64,000 nucleotides of DNA from Epiperipatus broadwayi (GCA_028023455.1 JAQFVV010000143.1:2766001-2830000); one strand, 5' to 3'; positions 24,240 through 35,849 are shown, counted from the first letter of the stretch. Translations and numbers: made by a program. The notes: a model not told the origin generated them from the sequence alone.

Positions 24240-24540
24240 GGCCATCTTAGACTTGCTGGAGAAATTGACTTCAACTTTAGCTTTGCTCTCGATCACTGAG
24301 AGTCTCCAAAATATAAAAATAAATTGTTCCTGCCAAGGTATGACCGAGTAAAAGCACCTAGATTATTCTCCATCGGGAAATGGCCTATCAGATGCTGAAC
24401 TTTCCATTGCCCGTCATAAATTCACCATGAAGATCTGCTGCCTGAAATAAATGAGAAGGCTGCTGCTGCTGTGAAAGTAAATGAAATATCAAAATACAAG
24501 AAAGAATTGCCACTCGTGAACTTTTTGCTGCTAAACTAAT
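24240..24540 (+). pseudogene. Coding-like patch with frame breaks
   Basis: This patch has more balanced base composition than its flanks. On the plus strand one frame gives YSPSGNGLSDAELSIARHKF up to a stop at 24448-24450, and a second gives EDLLPEINEKAAAAVK continuing to ELPLVNFLLLN. They look like two pieces of one protein separated by a frame change. It could be a decayed retrogene copy, or an exon with an intron I cannot place belonging to the gene ending at 25384. I do not recognise the protein. Confidence 0.25.
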
Positions 24541-25162
24541 GGAATCAGAAAACTTCTTATAAAACAGGTACCTGTCTGTGTTCAAACTCTAGAGTACTCT
24601 AATAATATGCTATAGCTCTTCTGCATATTACTTATCTAAATTGTAAAATGTAAAAACTACCATTTGTATAACTAAAACTGAATAATTAACTTAATGTGTA
24701 AATTTCTCTAATAATCTAGCTTACCTCATTCTATCTTTCTTGGGTGCGTATTTCTAAAATCTACATTTTATCTATATTTATTATTTAATTATTGCATGCT
24801 CATAATTGTCTCAATTTTCAAAGTTTAAATCTATGATCGCTTGAAATAGTGAGTGCGTGTCAGATTTCATTAACATTACTTTCATAAATAATTTAATTTT
24901 CATATAAACCGACACGCATTATGCTTCATTTATTGTAATGCAGGGGTCTACAACTTCGCAAATGGCTGGCATATTAGTTGTAATAATCCCCAGTTTATAC
25001 ATGTTTTGCATTTATTAAATCTTAATGAATAATTCCATAAAATTACATTTCTTTGAGAGTCGCCAAAGTTCTTTAGTAAATGTTGATAATGTAGGGCCGA
25101 GTTAGAAATCTATTTAAATCTTATCATAATCGTTTATACATTATACATGTGTTACATTTTAG

Positions 25163-25384
25163 AGACGCGATGACCCATTCTGCCGTGAAATTTCCGGATT
25201 CTTCAAGTTTGAAATTAACCCCAGTCGTCCTACACAAGCGGACATAATGGGTGCTCCCGTAGGATTTGACGATGTCATGCAGCCAGCCGGCAAACTGCGA
25301 CACGGACCGCTTGTCCCTGGTTATGCTTATGTGACACCTTACTTCGTCGGGCCGATGGCAGAGACCAGCCCGACATTCTTATAA
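25163..25384 (+). CDS. Terminal coding exon of an unidentified gene
   Basis: This stretch is open for 74 codons to a TAA stop and is clearly richer in G+C than its surroundings. It follows a plausible acceptor (GTTACATTTTAG) and enters in phase 0 with R-R-D-D-P-F-C-R. The encoded tail is rich in Pro, Gly, Phe and Tyr, with phrases such as FFKFEINPSRPTQADIMGAP and PGYAYVTPYFVGPM, and ends TSPTFL. There is no signal peptide or membrane segment in this part. AATAAA signals lie from about 130 bp after the stop. I do not recognise the family. It lies on the strand opposite to BBS4, within its 12.5 kb intron, so it would be a nested gene. Upstream exons were not located with confidence; the patch at 24240-24540 is a candidate. 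Composition, splice site and stop together make a real exon likely; function is unknown. Confidence 0.7.
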   Translation, partial: RRDDPFCREISGFFKFEINPSRPTQADIMGAPVGFDDVMQPAGKLRHGPLVPGYAYVTPYFVGPMAETSPTFL

Positions 25385-25975
25385 ACTCATTCACGGCATT
25401 GCAGTTTCGATATACTGCCATTCCATATCGCCTTTCTAAAGCGTACGTGTTCCTTTCTTAATTTTATTATTCTATATATCACTCCGCCTCTGCATTATCT
25501 TCATAATTCACTCTCAAATAAATGTTTGCCCTTAGTTATAAATAAATATTTTAATTAAATAAATATATGTCTGCCGCTACTCTTATAACCCTTACTTTAG
25601 ACTCTTGCATTGCAAAGGTATAAATCCCTCCAGGCATGCATTAGAAATACTTACTCGAGAATTTTAGGTAGCTAGATTACACCTTCAAATAAATGAATTC
25701 CCTTTGTAAACATTACAGTATCGGAAATACCGCTATTGAAGTCCTCAATATAAAATAATATCTAAATAAATAAATAAATGTATTCTTTAAAATATAATCA
25801 TGTCGCAAATCCCGCTACTGAAGCTTTGAATCCATAAAATATTATTAGTAAATGATTGTTTTATTAAAATGTATTAATAAATAATTTTAAACTATACGTC
25901 TGCAGTTATGTTTCATTTATTCGATACCCATTCTATATAATATTTCCTCGATTATGTAAATATGAATGTTTAATT

Positions 25976-26176
25976 AATATTAGTTTGATTATTGGCTAAC
26001 TCGAGAATAAAATCATGAATCTCTTGCATATCCCTGACCACCGTGCCTAAGGAAATATTTACTAATGTCGCATCAGATGCGGTTTCGTGGAACCGATAAA
26101 CTATGTTCGAACTCAGTAACACGGGTGGCTTCGCTACCTCGATGGTGCTGCTGTTCTGTGTGGTGGTCGAGTTCTG
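25976..26176 (-). CDS. Possible coding exon, unidentified, minus strand
   Basis: An open stretch on the minus strand lies in a patch of raised G+C. It reads NSTTTQNSSTIEVAKPPVLL at the start, then NIVYRFHETASD, and ends ELANNQTNIN before a TAA. A possible acceptor (CATAGTGCAG) precedes it but lacks a strong pyrimidine tract, and no ATG start is present, so if real it is a 3'-terminal exon or a fragment of a decayed mobile-element protein. It points towards the plus-strand terminal exon ending at 25384. No known domain was recognised. The opposite strand is also open here, so codon-level evidence is limited. Confidence 0.35.
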
Positions 26177-26895
26177 CACTATGTTTACGAGTCACACGTT
26201 TTCTGACTGTTACAAACATATCTCATGTTAGGAATTTTATAATTCTATTTATTATTTTGGCAGAACCTTATGTCGTTTACAATAGTGAGTTAGCTATAAA
26301 TTAGATTTCTTTGTAAATGAGTAGATCTAATAGTATAGTTTAGAACCCTAATTAGTTATTTAAAAACTAAGTGTTATGTTTTTTATTATTTTAAGATTGT
26401 CTTGAATTGCTAAATGAAAATTATTATTTTATTAGATATTATATTTTGAGCTAGTCTTTATGTTGTATTATTTTAATAGTTAGCATTTATGCAACTTAAT
26501 GATAATACGTTGCTGTTATCCTAGTTAGCCGGATTATTTTGTTCAGTAGTAGTCCATTAAGGAAGGGTACAATATATATTTATTAATTCTAATATTCTCA
26601 TGGATAAATGGTGAATTCATAGTATTATTTCTGGAAGTTTCCATGTAATAAAAATATAACAGCTAAATAGCTGATATTTTACTACAAAAACAAGTACTTT
26701 CCTCAGAGTTTCTTCTTTCTCAAATCTTAAGAATATGTATAACGAGATTTAACATCGTTATTTTTTTCCTTTGTTATTTTCCTCTCATTCTCAAATTCTA
26801 TTGGTTGAGAAGTTTTAATATATATATAACTCACTTTATTAATAAAATAAATAGTGGACAGTTTATTTAATTAAAAAAAAATTAAAATTACTTAC

Positions 26896-27007
26896 AAACT
26901 TCTTCCAATCTGTTTTAAAATGCTAGCATTCTTGGAATTAAGATTAGAACATGTTTGAAAAAGTTCCAAAGATTCTTGTATCTTGCCTTCATGTCTTAGG
27001 ATTAAAC
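26896..27007 (-). CDS. BBS4: BBS4 exon (first TPR region)
   Basis: The exon encodes about 37 residues including [19 protein letters not shown] and LKQIGRSL, matching [20 protein letters not shown] ... LKQVARSLF of vertebrate BBS4 (first TPR hairpin and start of the next). The acceptor is ATTATTTTTTCAAG and the donor GTAAGTAATT. It starts phase 1 and ends with two bases of a Leu codon completed by the exon at 14331-14403. The 12.5 kb intron that follows holds a Penelope-like fragment, a hammerhead motif and an apparently independent plus-strand terminal exon. Confidence 0.95.
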
Positions 27008-29280
27008 CTTGAAAAAATAATGATAGTTGTGTGTGGGAATTGTTAACATGTTCAATATATATATATATAGGTTTCTGGTTAAAAATTAGGCAATGAAACT
27101 ATGATTATTACTGCGCCAAAACAACTATACATGAAAGTAAACAGAAAACAACTGAAAGCCAAAGGTTTATATAAAACTATGAGCTCTAAAATTAATAATA
27201 AAAAATTTAAATTATAAATTATGTTATAACACAAAAATTCATTTAATAAATAATACAACAAATGATTGAACAATTATCAAAATAAATTGCAATTTTTCTT
27301 AATATTTAATATTATTATTTGAGACTGCCTAGTTTTCTGCTGCTTGTGTGAAATGAAAAAATACGATGGCTTAAAGAAGCATCAGCTTAAATTTTGATTC
27401 CAAGGCTTTTCCAAATCTTTTAACTCATTATACAATTCCTTCTTATGCCTCTAAAAAACTGCAGCTGCTAAAAACTTAAATAAATATTAAACTAAATATT
27501 AATAATAATTTAATTTTAATATAGCATACAGTGAATACAGTACTCAATTTTTATTTTTATATTTGTACAAATATTTTTATAAATAAAAATAATAATAACT
27601 TAGTGATTTAAGTTTATCTTTTTTTATTTTATCTTGCTTTCTTATAATAACAACTGTCTCTGTTTTTAATACCATGTCACAAATATGATCAATTACTTAA
27701 AAAATTTAGCAATTCAAATTTGTTTCCTTCTTTTTTTTTTATCAATTACCATTTTGTAAAATATATGTATATATAGTTAAATTATTACAGCAATTTAACT
27801 AGTTAATTCTTGTATCTAATAGATACAAACTGCCAAAGACAAAAAGGAAACACAGACATGCCAATCAATCGTTTTAATTTAATTATATACTTTTTTTTAT
27901 TTTAATTTTTATTCAAATCATGTGCAAATACTAATTTATTGAAATCTAAAAAAAAATTCATTTCAATTTCCAAAACTCTTAATCACATTCGTTAAATTTC
28001 ATATAAAATTCAATTCTAACATTCGCTAAATTTCATATAAAATTCAATTCTAACAATGATAAGCATTAATTTGTTGTTCTATAGAAAGGCTATTTTTGAG
28101 AATAGTATGATTTTTTTTTTGTTTTGGATTAATATACTAACTGAATATTTTTAAAATATATAACATTTATTGTAAACATGATTCAATGCTTCTTAATTTA
28201 ACTATTAAGAAAATGCACTTAATTTAGATTTCAAAAAATCTTAAAATATGTCAGGTAAAACTTGGTCTGTAATGAAACATGCACAATACTATGATTTGGA
28301 TAGTTTAGACAAGCATTGCTGACTGTCATGACTAAATTGTTCTATATTATAACCTTTTAATTGGTTCAGTATACTAATTGAGTATATAAAATGTATATAA
28401 TAGTCTAAAATTTTAAATTTTAAAAATATAACTTGCACAAATAATTTAATATATGATTTTTAAGAGAGAATTTAGTAGGGACAATGAATGCATGCTTTTT
28501 TTTTTTATTTGTAATTATTTTTGTTTTATATATCAGTTATGTAATTTTAATATAAATGATTTTAATAAAGGCAAACTCATTTACATGTATAACTAGGTTA
28601 GATTTAAATAGAAGTTACTATTAGAAGAAATTCCATCTTAATATTATAGATTACAGTGATCCTTTAAAAAAAAAAAAAAGTTAGTTTCTATATTGTGTTT
28701 TGATAAGTAATATTGATAAGATAATTTATTTATTATCAAATAATAATATATTTTTTAAAAAATTGTAATGACAATAATATTCAGGAATAAAATATTATTA
28801 AAATATTTCCTTGAAACTGAGTAAAAATAACATATTTTAAATTTTAATCAAAAATTGTTTGAATTTTATCAGTTTCAAAAATTTTTATTGATTTTTTTTG
28901 TGTGTAAATTTTAAACAGCAAGTTAAATAATAAAATCTGTTAATCAATTTTCAATTTTATTGACCAATGAAATTAAGTTACTTGTTTGCCAAGTCATGCT
29001 TTTTGGGGATATAAATAGAAATGAGCAGACGATTTTGGAAGAAAGAAAAAAAATCGCCAAAGAAAAGTAAACCATTGTGTAAAAAGTTTATAAAAATTTA
29101 TCAAATTTAAGTTATTTTATTTTTATAAATAGTTAAATAAATAAGTTAATCATGATAAAATGAATATAAGATACTTGATAGGGATTTAAAAATGGGAGAG
29201 CAAGTTAAACTAGTTTCTTTGTCTGCATCACAAATTACAGTCTAAAAACTCAATTTACAATTTTTATTTTTATATGTCAA
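27008..29280. other. BBS4 intron, with a 34-bp tandem duplication
   Basis: A+T-rich, no gene recognised. At 27985-28052 a 34-bp unit containing AAATTTCATATAAAATTCAA occurs twice in tandem with one mismatch. A minus-strand ORF at 27079-27273 is a low-complexity chance reading. Confidence 0.55.
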
Positions 29281-29284
29281 AGCG

Positions 29285-29349
29285 TTGACCGGGAAGCGAA
29301 CCCGACCAGCCGCTTGAAAGGCAGCTATGCTAATCGCTAGGCCAATTTT
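29285..29349 (-). pseudogene. tRNA-Glu-like relic or tRNA-derived SINE head
   Basis: The minus strand shows a D-arm-like TGGCCTAGCGATTAGCAT (A box), an anticodon arm GCTGC-CTTTCAA-GCGGC with anticodon TTC, and a T arm ending GGTTCGCTTCCCGG (B box). The 3' acceptor strand TCAACGC has no matching 5' strand, because the 5' flank is a run of T and A. It is therefore a broken tRNA-Glu(TTC) copy or the promoter part of a SINE rather than a working gene. Confidence 0.6.
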
Positions 29350-30566
29350 AAAAATCCTATTGAAAGGAAAAATGCAAGAATATATTGTTATTATTAATGG
29401 AAAAATCATGAAAGACAAGAATACCCCATTTCAATTAATTAAAAGGTGAAAATACAGTCACGTAAAAAAATACTTTCCATTTATCTCTGCTTTATTAACT
29501 AGCTTAATTGATAGCTTGATTAGGAAGAGAAACAAAACAAATATATAAAGAGTTAACTTTCATAAATTAATGAAGATACTTAATATATGTATAATGGAAA
29601 GTAAAAGTTAAAAGAAAATAGTTATTGTTGTCAATCAAAGTAACTTATATTACTCAAATTAACCTTACGAAATTAATATTTAAGGAATAGACATTTGTAA
29701 CAGATTTTAGAAAGAAAAAATAATATTAATTAAACAAATATGATAGTGAATGCTTATTATCAATTATTTTAAATAAAAGTTATATTCAGGATGAGTCTTC
29801 CATTTAGCCATTTACAATTTTCTATTGTATTAGAAAATATTAAAAGGATGTGAATTCAACAAAGAAGAGTTATAATTTTAAGTATGCTAAATAATAATAA
29901 AGATTATATTACGAGAGATTTAATCTCAATGGCATTATTTATGTTTATCGTAGAAAAAAAAAATCTTATATAAAACACAAAGGTGAGAAAAATGTAAACG
30001 AAAATGACTTATTAATTAATGCTGTGAATAATTAGAAAATCATAATTAGGAGACCAATATTTAGCTATGTGTTGACATGATTGTTTGACAACTTTCATTA
30101 ATTTTTATGATATTTATATGTAGTTAAGATTCAATCAGAAAAATATGGAAAATCACCCTAAGAAGCATCAAATTGTTAAAGAGTTCATTCTGTTATTGTT
30201 ATTTATGATTTTTAAGTGTTTTGTATAAGATCTTGGGAACTGCTAGTCAACAGAAAAGATAAAAGTAATCACTGCGAGGAAGTGTTAAGCATTACATTGA
30301 AATTCATAAGAATGCAGAGCAAGGAAGAAGAAAGAAAAAATAAAACAATTTTTTTTTCTTTGGACATTATGTTTAAATATAAACGTCAATGCAATATTAG
30401 TTGTTTAGTATTAAAGTATTTAAATTGAATAAGTTAATGTATTAATATGTTTTATATTTTAATGTAAATTTTTAAATTAATGACTTTAAAAGTTATGCTT
30501 AAGAAGTGAATGTAATATGCATGAAGGTGGGAAAAGAGAGAAAGTATGGGTAAAACAATACTTTAG
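29350..30566. other. BBS4 intron, no feature recognised
   Basis: A+T-rich sequence. A 70-codon plus-strand ORF at 30216-30428 has no motif. Confidence 0.4.
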
Positions 30567-30575
30567 GTTTCTATT

Positions 30576-31513
30576 CATCATCATCATCAACCATTACCAA
30601 TCCACTGCAGGATGAAGGTCTCTCCAAGTTTAATCCATCTTCTCCGATCTTCAGCTTCTCTTCTCCACAACATCCCTGCACATTTTCTTATTTCATCCAT
30701 CCATCTCACATGTGGTCTCTTTCTGGGATTTTACAATCTCTTGGAATCCATTTTAAAATTTCAATTGTCCATCTATTATCATCTCTTCTAGCAATATGTC
30801 CAGCCCGACTCCATTTCAATCTTTTAATTTTTTCAATAAGGTCAGTAACACCTGTTTGTTGTCTTACCCATATATTGCGTTTTTGATCTCTTCTTGTTAC
30901 TCCCAACATACATCTCTCCATACTCCTTTGAGTGGTCTGAAGTCTCTGTATTGCTCTTCTATTAAGTGTCCAAGTCTCAGATCCATAAGTAAGAATTGGT
31001 AAAACACATTTGTTAAAAACCATCCTTTTCAAACACATAGGCATATTTCCTTTTAGTATCAAGTTATTTCTACCAAAAGCACTCCAACCAAGTTTAATTT
31101 CCTCCATTATGTTTCCATCTGTATTAATAATCTGACCAAGGTATTTGTAACTGTTAACTTCTTCTAATTCTTCATAATCAATCTTTATTTTCATATTTTG
31201 AGCAAATCGATTAAACATTACTTTAGTCTTTTTAACATTTATCTTTAGTCCTACTTTTCTACTTCCATCTGCTAACTCCTGCAACATTTCCTGCAGCTCT
31301 GTAGCATTATTTGCAAAAACAATTACATCATCTGTGAAATCTAAATGACATAAATACTCTCCATTTACTTTCACTCCTTTAGTTTCCCATTTTAATCCAC
31401 AAAATACTTCTTGCAGCACTGCTGTAAAGAGTTTTGGAGATATGGAGTCACCTTGTCTTACACCTTTCTCAATGTTGATTTTTCCAGTATCATTATGTAA
31501 TCTAATTGTTGCT
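30576..31513 (-). mobile_element. RTE-like LINE, 5'-truncated, with 9-bp target duplication
   Basis: A 938-bp 3' piece of a LINE begins inside the reverse transcriptase (VRQGDSISPKLFTAVLQEVF). It continues through the catalytic box as LDFTDDVIVFAN (FTDD for FADD), the SYKYLGQIINTDGN motif, LTYGSETWTL and the C-terminal helices to HIARRDDNRW. A single frameshift near 30730 separates this from the last segment (PRKRPHVRWMDEIRK). It ends in (ATG)n on the minus strand, seen as CATCATCATCATC at 30576-30588. GTTTCTATT flanks it on both sides (30567-30575 and 31514-31522), a clean target-site duplication. It is the youngest LINE copy here. Confidence 0.93.
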
Positions 31514-31522
31514 GTTTCTATT

Positions 31523-32245
31523 ATAAAGTAATATTATTTAAATTGATTTATTAGATGTTTTTAAGTATAAAATATTTAACAAGTAAATTAATGTCAATGA
31601 ATCAAGAGATGGGAATCATAGTAATATAAAAAAAAAAAATATCTATGATATCGAAATTTTAAAGAGTAATATGAAAGGAATAAATGTATGAATGATAAAG
31701 GTGACTAAAGAATTTTGATCTCAATTTAGTATAAGAAAATAGAATATTGACAGTTGTCAAATTATATATAGTTTGTTTTGTATTACATAATTGTTAGATT
31801 TGTAGGATCATACTTGATGGGAAGATGATATTGTAGTATTAGTCTTGTAGTAAATTGTAGTGATTGATGCTAGGAATACGCGTTGTAGCCAGATAAGTTA
31901 TCATTCTAGGATAGGATGAAATACTTTCCTGAAGAACTGATAGAAATAGCATAATGGAGTTGCTCTATGTGACACCCATATTTGTATTTTTAGAACATAG
32001 AGATGAGAGGAATTTCCATAAAATATAGATGTTCATTTCCATAAGAGCTTAGTGTAGAAGTCTGGAAGTTAAAGTAGTATCACTGAAACAAAAATGACTA
32101 CTTTCCAAGATAGAGCATTTCATTTAAAAGAAAAAGTAGAACTCCATTTCCTATATACAGGTTGTTAGTTTATTAAAAGCTGTTTCTTATCTCCAGAATT
32201 CTTTTAGATAGTAAAGAAAGATAAGGTAAGCATCAAATGAAAATT
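31523..32245. other. BBS4 intron, no feature recognised
   Basis: A+T-rich, no ORF or RNA motif supported. Confidence 0.4.
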
Positions 32246-32396
32246 ACTAGACATCACATGATCACCATTTCCTATGCTTGCTCATAACTGTTATTAAAAC
32301 AGGCAAAACTCTCCATACAGTAGTGCCACTCAGTGTAAGCTAGAGTAATCAATGGATGCCAGAATGCTTGTGCATAAAATCCCTATCTAATGCCTA

Positions 32397-32463
32397 TGCA
32401 TCCAATATCCCCAGACTAGTTTCTAGCTTATGGCTTTCATCAGTGAGGAGGCTTGGATCTGAG
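32397..32463 (-). ncRNA. Type I hammerhead ribozyme motif
   Basis: Minus-strand CTGATGA, stem II AGC-CATAA-GCT, GAA, ACTAGT, C, with stem I CCTCA/TGGGG and outer TCCAA/TTGGA. The outermost CTCA/TGAG pairing is damaged (TGCA at 32397-32400). Confidence 0.7.
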
Positions 32464-32691
32464 AGCACTGCACCTGGATCCTAGGATTTAATGGAACCCT
32501 CCAGCAGCCACCTTTTTTCTATTTAACTGCAAAACTATGAGTCTAAAATTCAAAACATAATATTTTCAATCCAAGCTCATTAGCTTATATAGTCGTATAG
32601 GTCTGAACTCAGTTCAGTACCCATGCATTTTGGTGTCTTTAGTTCTTTAATAACCATAGCCATCACAATCCTATTAGGCAGGTGCAGTGCT

Positions 32692-32758
32692 CTCAGATCC
32701 AAGGCTCCTCACTGATGAAAGCCGCAAACTAGAAACTAGTCTGGGGATATTGGATGAG
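32692..32758 (+). ncRNA. Type I hammerhead ribozyme motif, upstream of a 447-bp unit
   Basis: Core 32712-32718, GAA, ACTAGT and C at 32741, with the predicted cut between 32741 and 32742. Stem I is CCTCA/TGGGG, TCCAA/TTGGA and CTCA/TGAG. Stem II (AGC-CGCAA-ACT) has one mismatch relative to the AGC/GCT form, which may weaken it. Confidence 0.7.
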
Positions 32759-33140
32759 TAGGCATTAGATAGGGATTTTATGCACAAGCCTTCTGACATC
32801 CATTGATTATTCTAGCTTGCACTGAGTGACACTGCTGTATGTAGAGTTTTGCATGTTTTAATAACAGTTATGAACAAGCATAAGAAATGATGATCATATG
32901 ATGTTTAGTGGTTTAACACCAATCCTGCCTAATAGGATGGTGGTGGCTATGGTTATTAAAGAACAAAGACACCAAAATATATGGGTAATGAACCGAGTTC
33001 AGACCTATATGACTATATAAACTAATGAGCTTGGATTGAAAATATTATTGTGTTTTCAATTTTCGACTCAGTTTTGTAGTTAAATAGAGATAAAAAGTGG
33101 CTGCTGGAGTGTTGCATTAGATCCTAAGATCAGGTGCAGT

Positions 33141-33205
33141 GCTCTTCAAGACTCCTCACTGATGAAAGCCACAAGCTAGAAACTGGTCTGGAGATATTGG
33201 ATGAG
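33141..33205 (+). ncRNA. Hammerhead ribozyme motif, downstream partner
   Basis: Core 33159-33165, stem II AGC-CACAA-GCT intact, GAA, stem III ACTGGT (one base off the ACTAGT palindrome), C at 33188. Stem I CCTCA/TGGAG has one mismatch, and part of the 5' outer strand (ATCCAAGG) is deleted, so this copy is probably weak today. Its predicted cut lies 447 nt after that of the upstream partner. Confidence 0.62.
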
Positions 33206-33310
33206 TAGGCACTAGATATGGATTTTATGTACAAGATTTCTGGCACCCATTGATTACTCTAGCTTGCACTGAGAGGCACTACTGTATGGAGAGTTTTGCC
33301 TATTTTAATA

Positions 33311-35381
33311 AATGAAAATTAGTTACATACTGTATTTTAAAAATATTATAATTTCCTTCCTAGGTAGTGGAGGACTGTTTTAATACAAAACAAATAATAT
33401 TTAAATAATTTCTAAATGATACCATACTGAAAGATAAAATGAGATCAATGATGAGAATAAAAAGAAATAAAGAATGAACAGAATGAATGATCATCAAATC
33501 GTAATTAAATCTTGATTCAATTAATTATTTTAATATGTTACAGATTTCATATTAAAAGGAACAATATAGTTTGCATGAATACAAAATATGAAAATTTAAT
33601 AAAGTATTGTATTTTATGTAAGTGATGTAAAAAGGATAATATACTGCATTATTCAATAGAAAATAACTAAAAAAAATCGAACCCATATTAAGAACTTATA
33701 AACATTATCATAAAATTACAACATGTAAGAAATTGTACATGTTGAAAATAACAAATTTAATATTTAAATAATAAAATACTTAATCTAAAGGTTAAATTTA
33801 GAAGAGGTGTATTTAATTAAAGTATTGATTTTATCAATGTAAGTAATTGTGTAAAAATTTTAATAAAGTTATACGTGTTTTATAGTTAATTATAGCATGT
33901 AATATTTAAGAATTTGTTATTTATTACTATTATTATTCAAATAATCAAATATTTTGATATAAATTTTAGACTAATGGCTTTATTTCTACTCAGAATTATT
34001 TTTATCACAAAGTCATATCAAAGCACATAAATCATGTGGAATATTATAATGAAGAAAAACTTGTTACATTAATTATTTATTAAAATAAATTGTAATTATT
34101 TAAGTAGTGCTATTTTAAGACCATAATATTTTAATTGGAAATAATAATATATTGGAAGTCACATTATTCTTATTTTAAAATTAATTTGAATTCATTCTTA
34201 GAATAAATTTAAGATGGTATATGAATTTACAAGAGATTGTTATGGAATACCTTAACAAGTTTACATTTGATATGAAGATGAAATTTAAAACAGTGTATGT
34301 AGATTAAGTTAATTCAATGAAGTGACTAAAAAGGGGAAGGTTGTTATAATTATCTTGTAGTAAAAGTATAATTCAGTTTTATAATTAATGTTTGTGTAAT
34401 AAAAATATGGGATATTCAAATATAATTGAATTATTTATTGAAAAGTAAGGTAGTAAATAACAAATGTTAATTTCTTATATTATGATTATTAAAGCTAGGT
34501 TAATTTTAAAATGATTTAATTTGTGTTTGTAATGTTAGGTCTGTTTATTATTAGGATGATTGGATCTTAGTAAAATTCCTCTTATTATCCAATTATCTTA
34601 AAAGGAGTAATTGTTATTTTATTATAAAAGAATAATTGTTATCCTTGAGATATCTCTAAGGTAGTAATAGTTATTATAAAGTATTTTAGAATACATTTGA
34701 TTTCATTATTTTGTATGTAATTTATTAGATAAGTGAAGGCAAAGTAATCATTATTTTCAATGAAAGATTATATTAGTCACTGTTTATTGTGAAGATTTTC
34801 CTAAGGAATATGCCAGGATAATTGTTGGAAGATTTTTACAATAGCTATGCCATTGGAAAGTATATTCTATATGCTTTCTCAATGTTGAAACTGCTCTATT
34901 GTGACCATCTCTTATGTTATATATGTCAATTGTTGAGTCTCATAAAGTAGTGGGTTTTTTTAAAATGTATTTTAATATGTGAACTAAGTTAAGGATAAGA
35001 TCGATTTGTACAGTTTATATGTGGTGGTTCAGTGTGGACAGGTTACAATATAAGTGAGGTCACTAAAATATATAGTTGCTGGCTTATTTTCAAATCTATG
35101 TAGCTATACAAGCAAGGTGACTTTGGTTCAAAACTTTAGAATGTTCAAGTCAATAGATTAATTGAACACGAGCAAACGATAATCATTGAATAGTGATCAT
35201 ATATTCTATTTACCCACGTTTGCATAAATAAAATTCTATATTAAAAGAATAGAGGTTACTGTTATCTAACTGCAATATGTAGTTTTGGTAATTCAGTTTT
35301 AAAATTAAAAATAATTTACAAAAAATTAATTTCAAAAAATGAGAATTAACATAGAGTAATGACATTTCAATATCTTCTTAC
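33311..35381. other. BBS4 intron, no feature recognised
   Basis: A+T-rich sequence with no ORF of note and no clear repeat. Confidence 0.4.
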
Positions 35382-35525
35382 CTTTAACATAAAGTGCATA
35401 TTCACACATATTGTGACTCTCATCAAGCTGTTCTTTAATCATGGCTTTGCAAGTATCATATTCTTTGCGAATGTAATGCAAATGTATTAACCAATTACGA
35501 CGTTCCATAATGGGAAGTTCAGGAG
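35382..35525 (-). CDS. BBS4: BBS4 exon (conserved N-terminal helix region)
   Basis: The exon gives 47 complete residues including [20 protein letters not shown] and CEYALYV. These align almost without gaps with vertebrate BBS4 ([20 protein letters not shown] ... CEYAIYV), the helical segment leading into the TPR array. The acceptor is TTTTTTTGTCCAG and the donor GTAAGAAG. The exon is 144 bp, with phase 1 at both borders, and joins its neighbours in frame. This is the best diagnostic exon for the gene, and I regard the family assignment as secure. TPR proteins are numerous, but this segment is specific to BBS4. It is embedded in non-coding A+T-rich DNA, with a decayed LINE starting about 0.3 kb upstream on the same strand. 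Confidence 0.96.
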
Positions 35526-35849
35526 CTGGACAAAAAAATAAAATTTTTAAAAACCGCTAAAAATATGAAAGTGGGGAAAAAATTGTATTTTAAATTTTTA
35601 ACTATTAATGATGTCAATAAAATATTTAACAATAAAAGCATTATTAATGTTACAAAATTTAGTGGCTGGTTTTATTATTATAGAAATGTTTTTATTCTTG
35701 CAACATAAATGGGAAGCTGCTAACTAGAAAAATCATTTTTTGCAATTCCTACAATAATGATCAATAGTCATAGTTTTTCCAATATAAGCAACTATATAAA
35801 GATCAATATTAAAATAGATATACTTATTAACCATTATATCTAAATCTAT

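Larger units (their letters stand above)
32246..33310. repeat. Hammerhead-carrying repeat array, copy C (retrozyme-like)
   Basis: This array holds three hammerhead-family units. The first (about 32246-32686) lies on the minus strand. It is followed directly by two plus-strand hammerheads whose cores start at 32712 and 33159, exactly 447 bp apart. The spacer between them (GATGTTTAGTGGTTTAAC ... GCATTAGATCCTAAGATC) is the same sequence that follows the minus-strand unit and copy B, so the 447-bp spacing is a true monomer length. The array ends with GGAGAGTTTTGCCTATTTTA. No ORF is present. The organisation matches animal retrozymes, small non-coding retroelements with hammerhead motifs at both ends of each unit. 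Confidence 0.85.

Noticed and set aside
26065-26304. 79-codon plus-strand ORF
   Set aside because: Overlaps the more plausible minus-strand reading at 25976-26176; its Cys/Trp-rich composition looks like an antisense shadow.
29285-29349. Functional tRNA-Glu gene
   Set aside because: The anticodon and T arms are good, but the 5' acceptor strand is missing.
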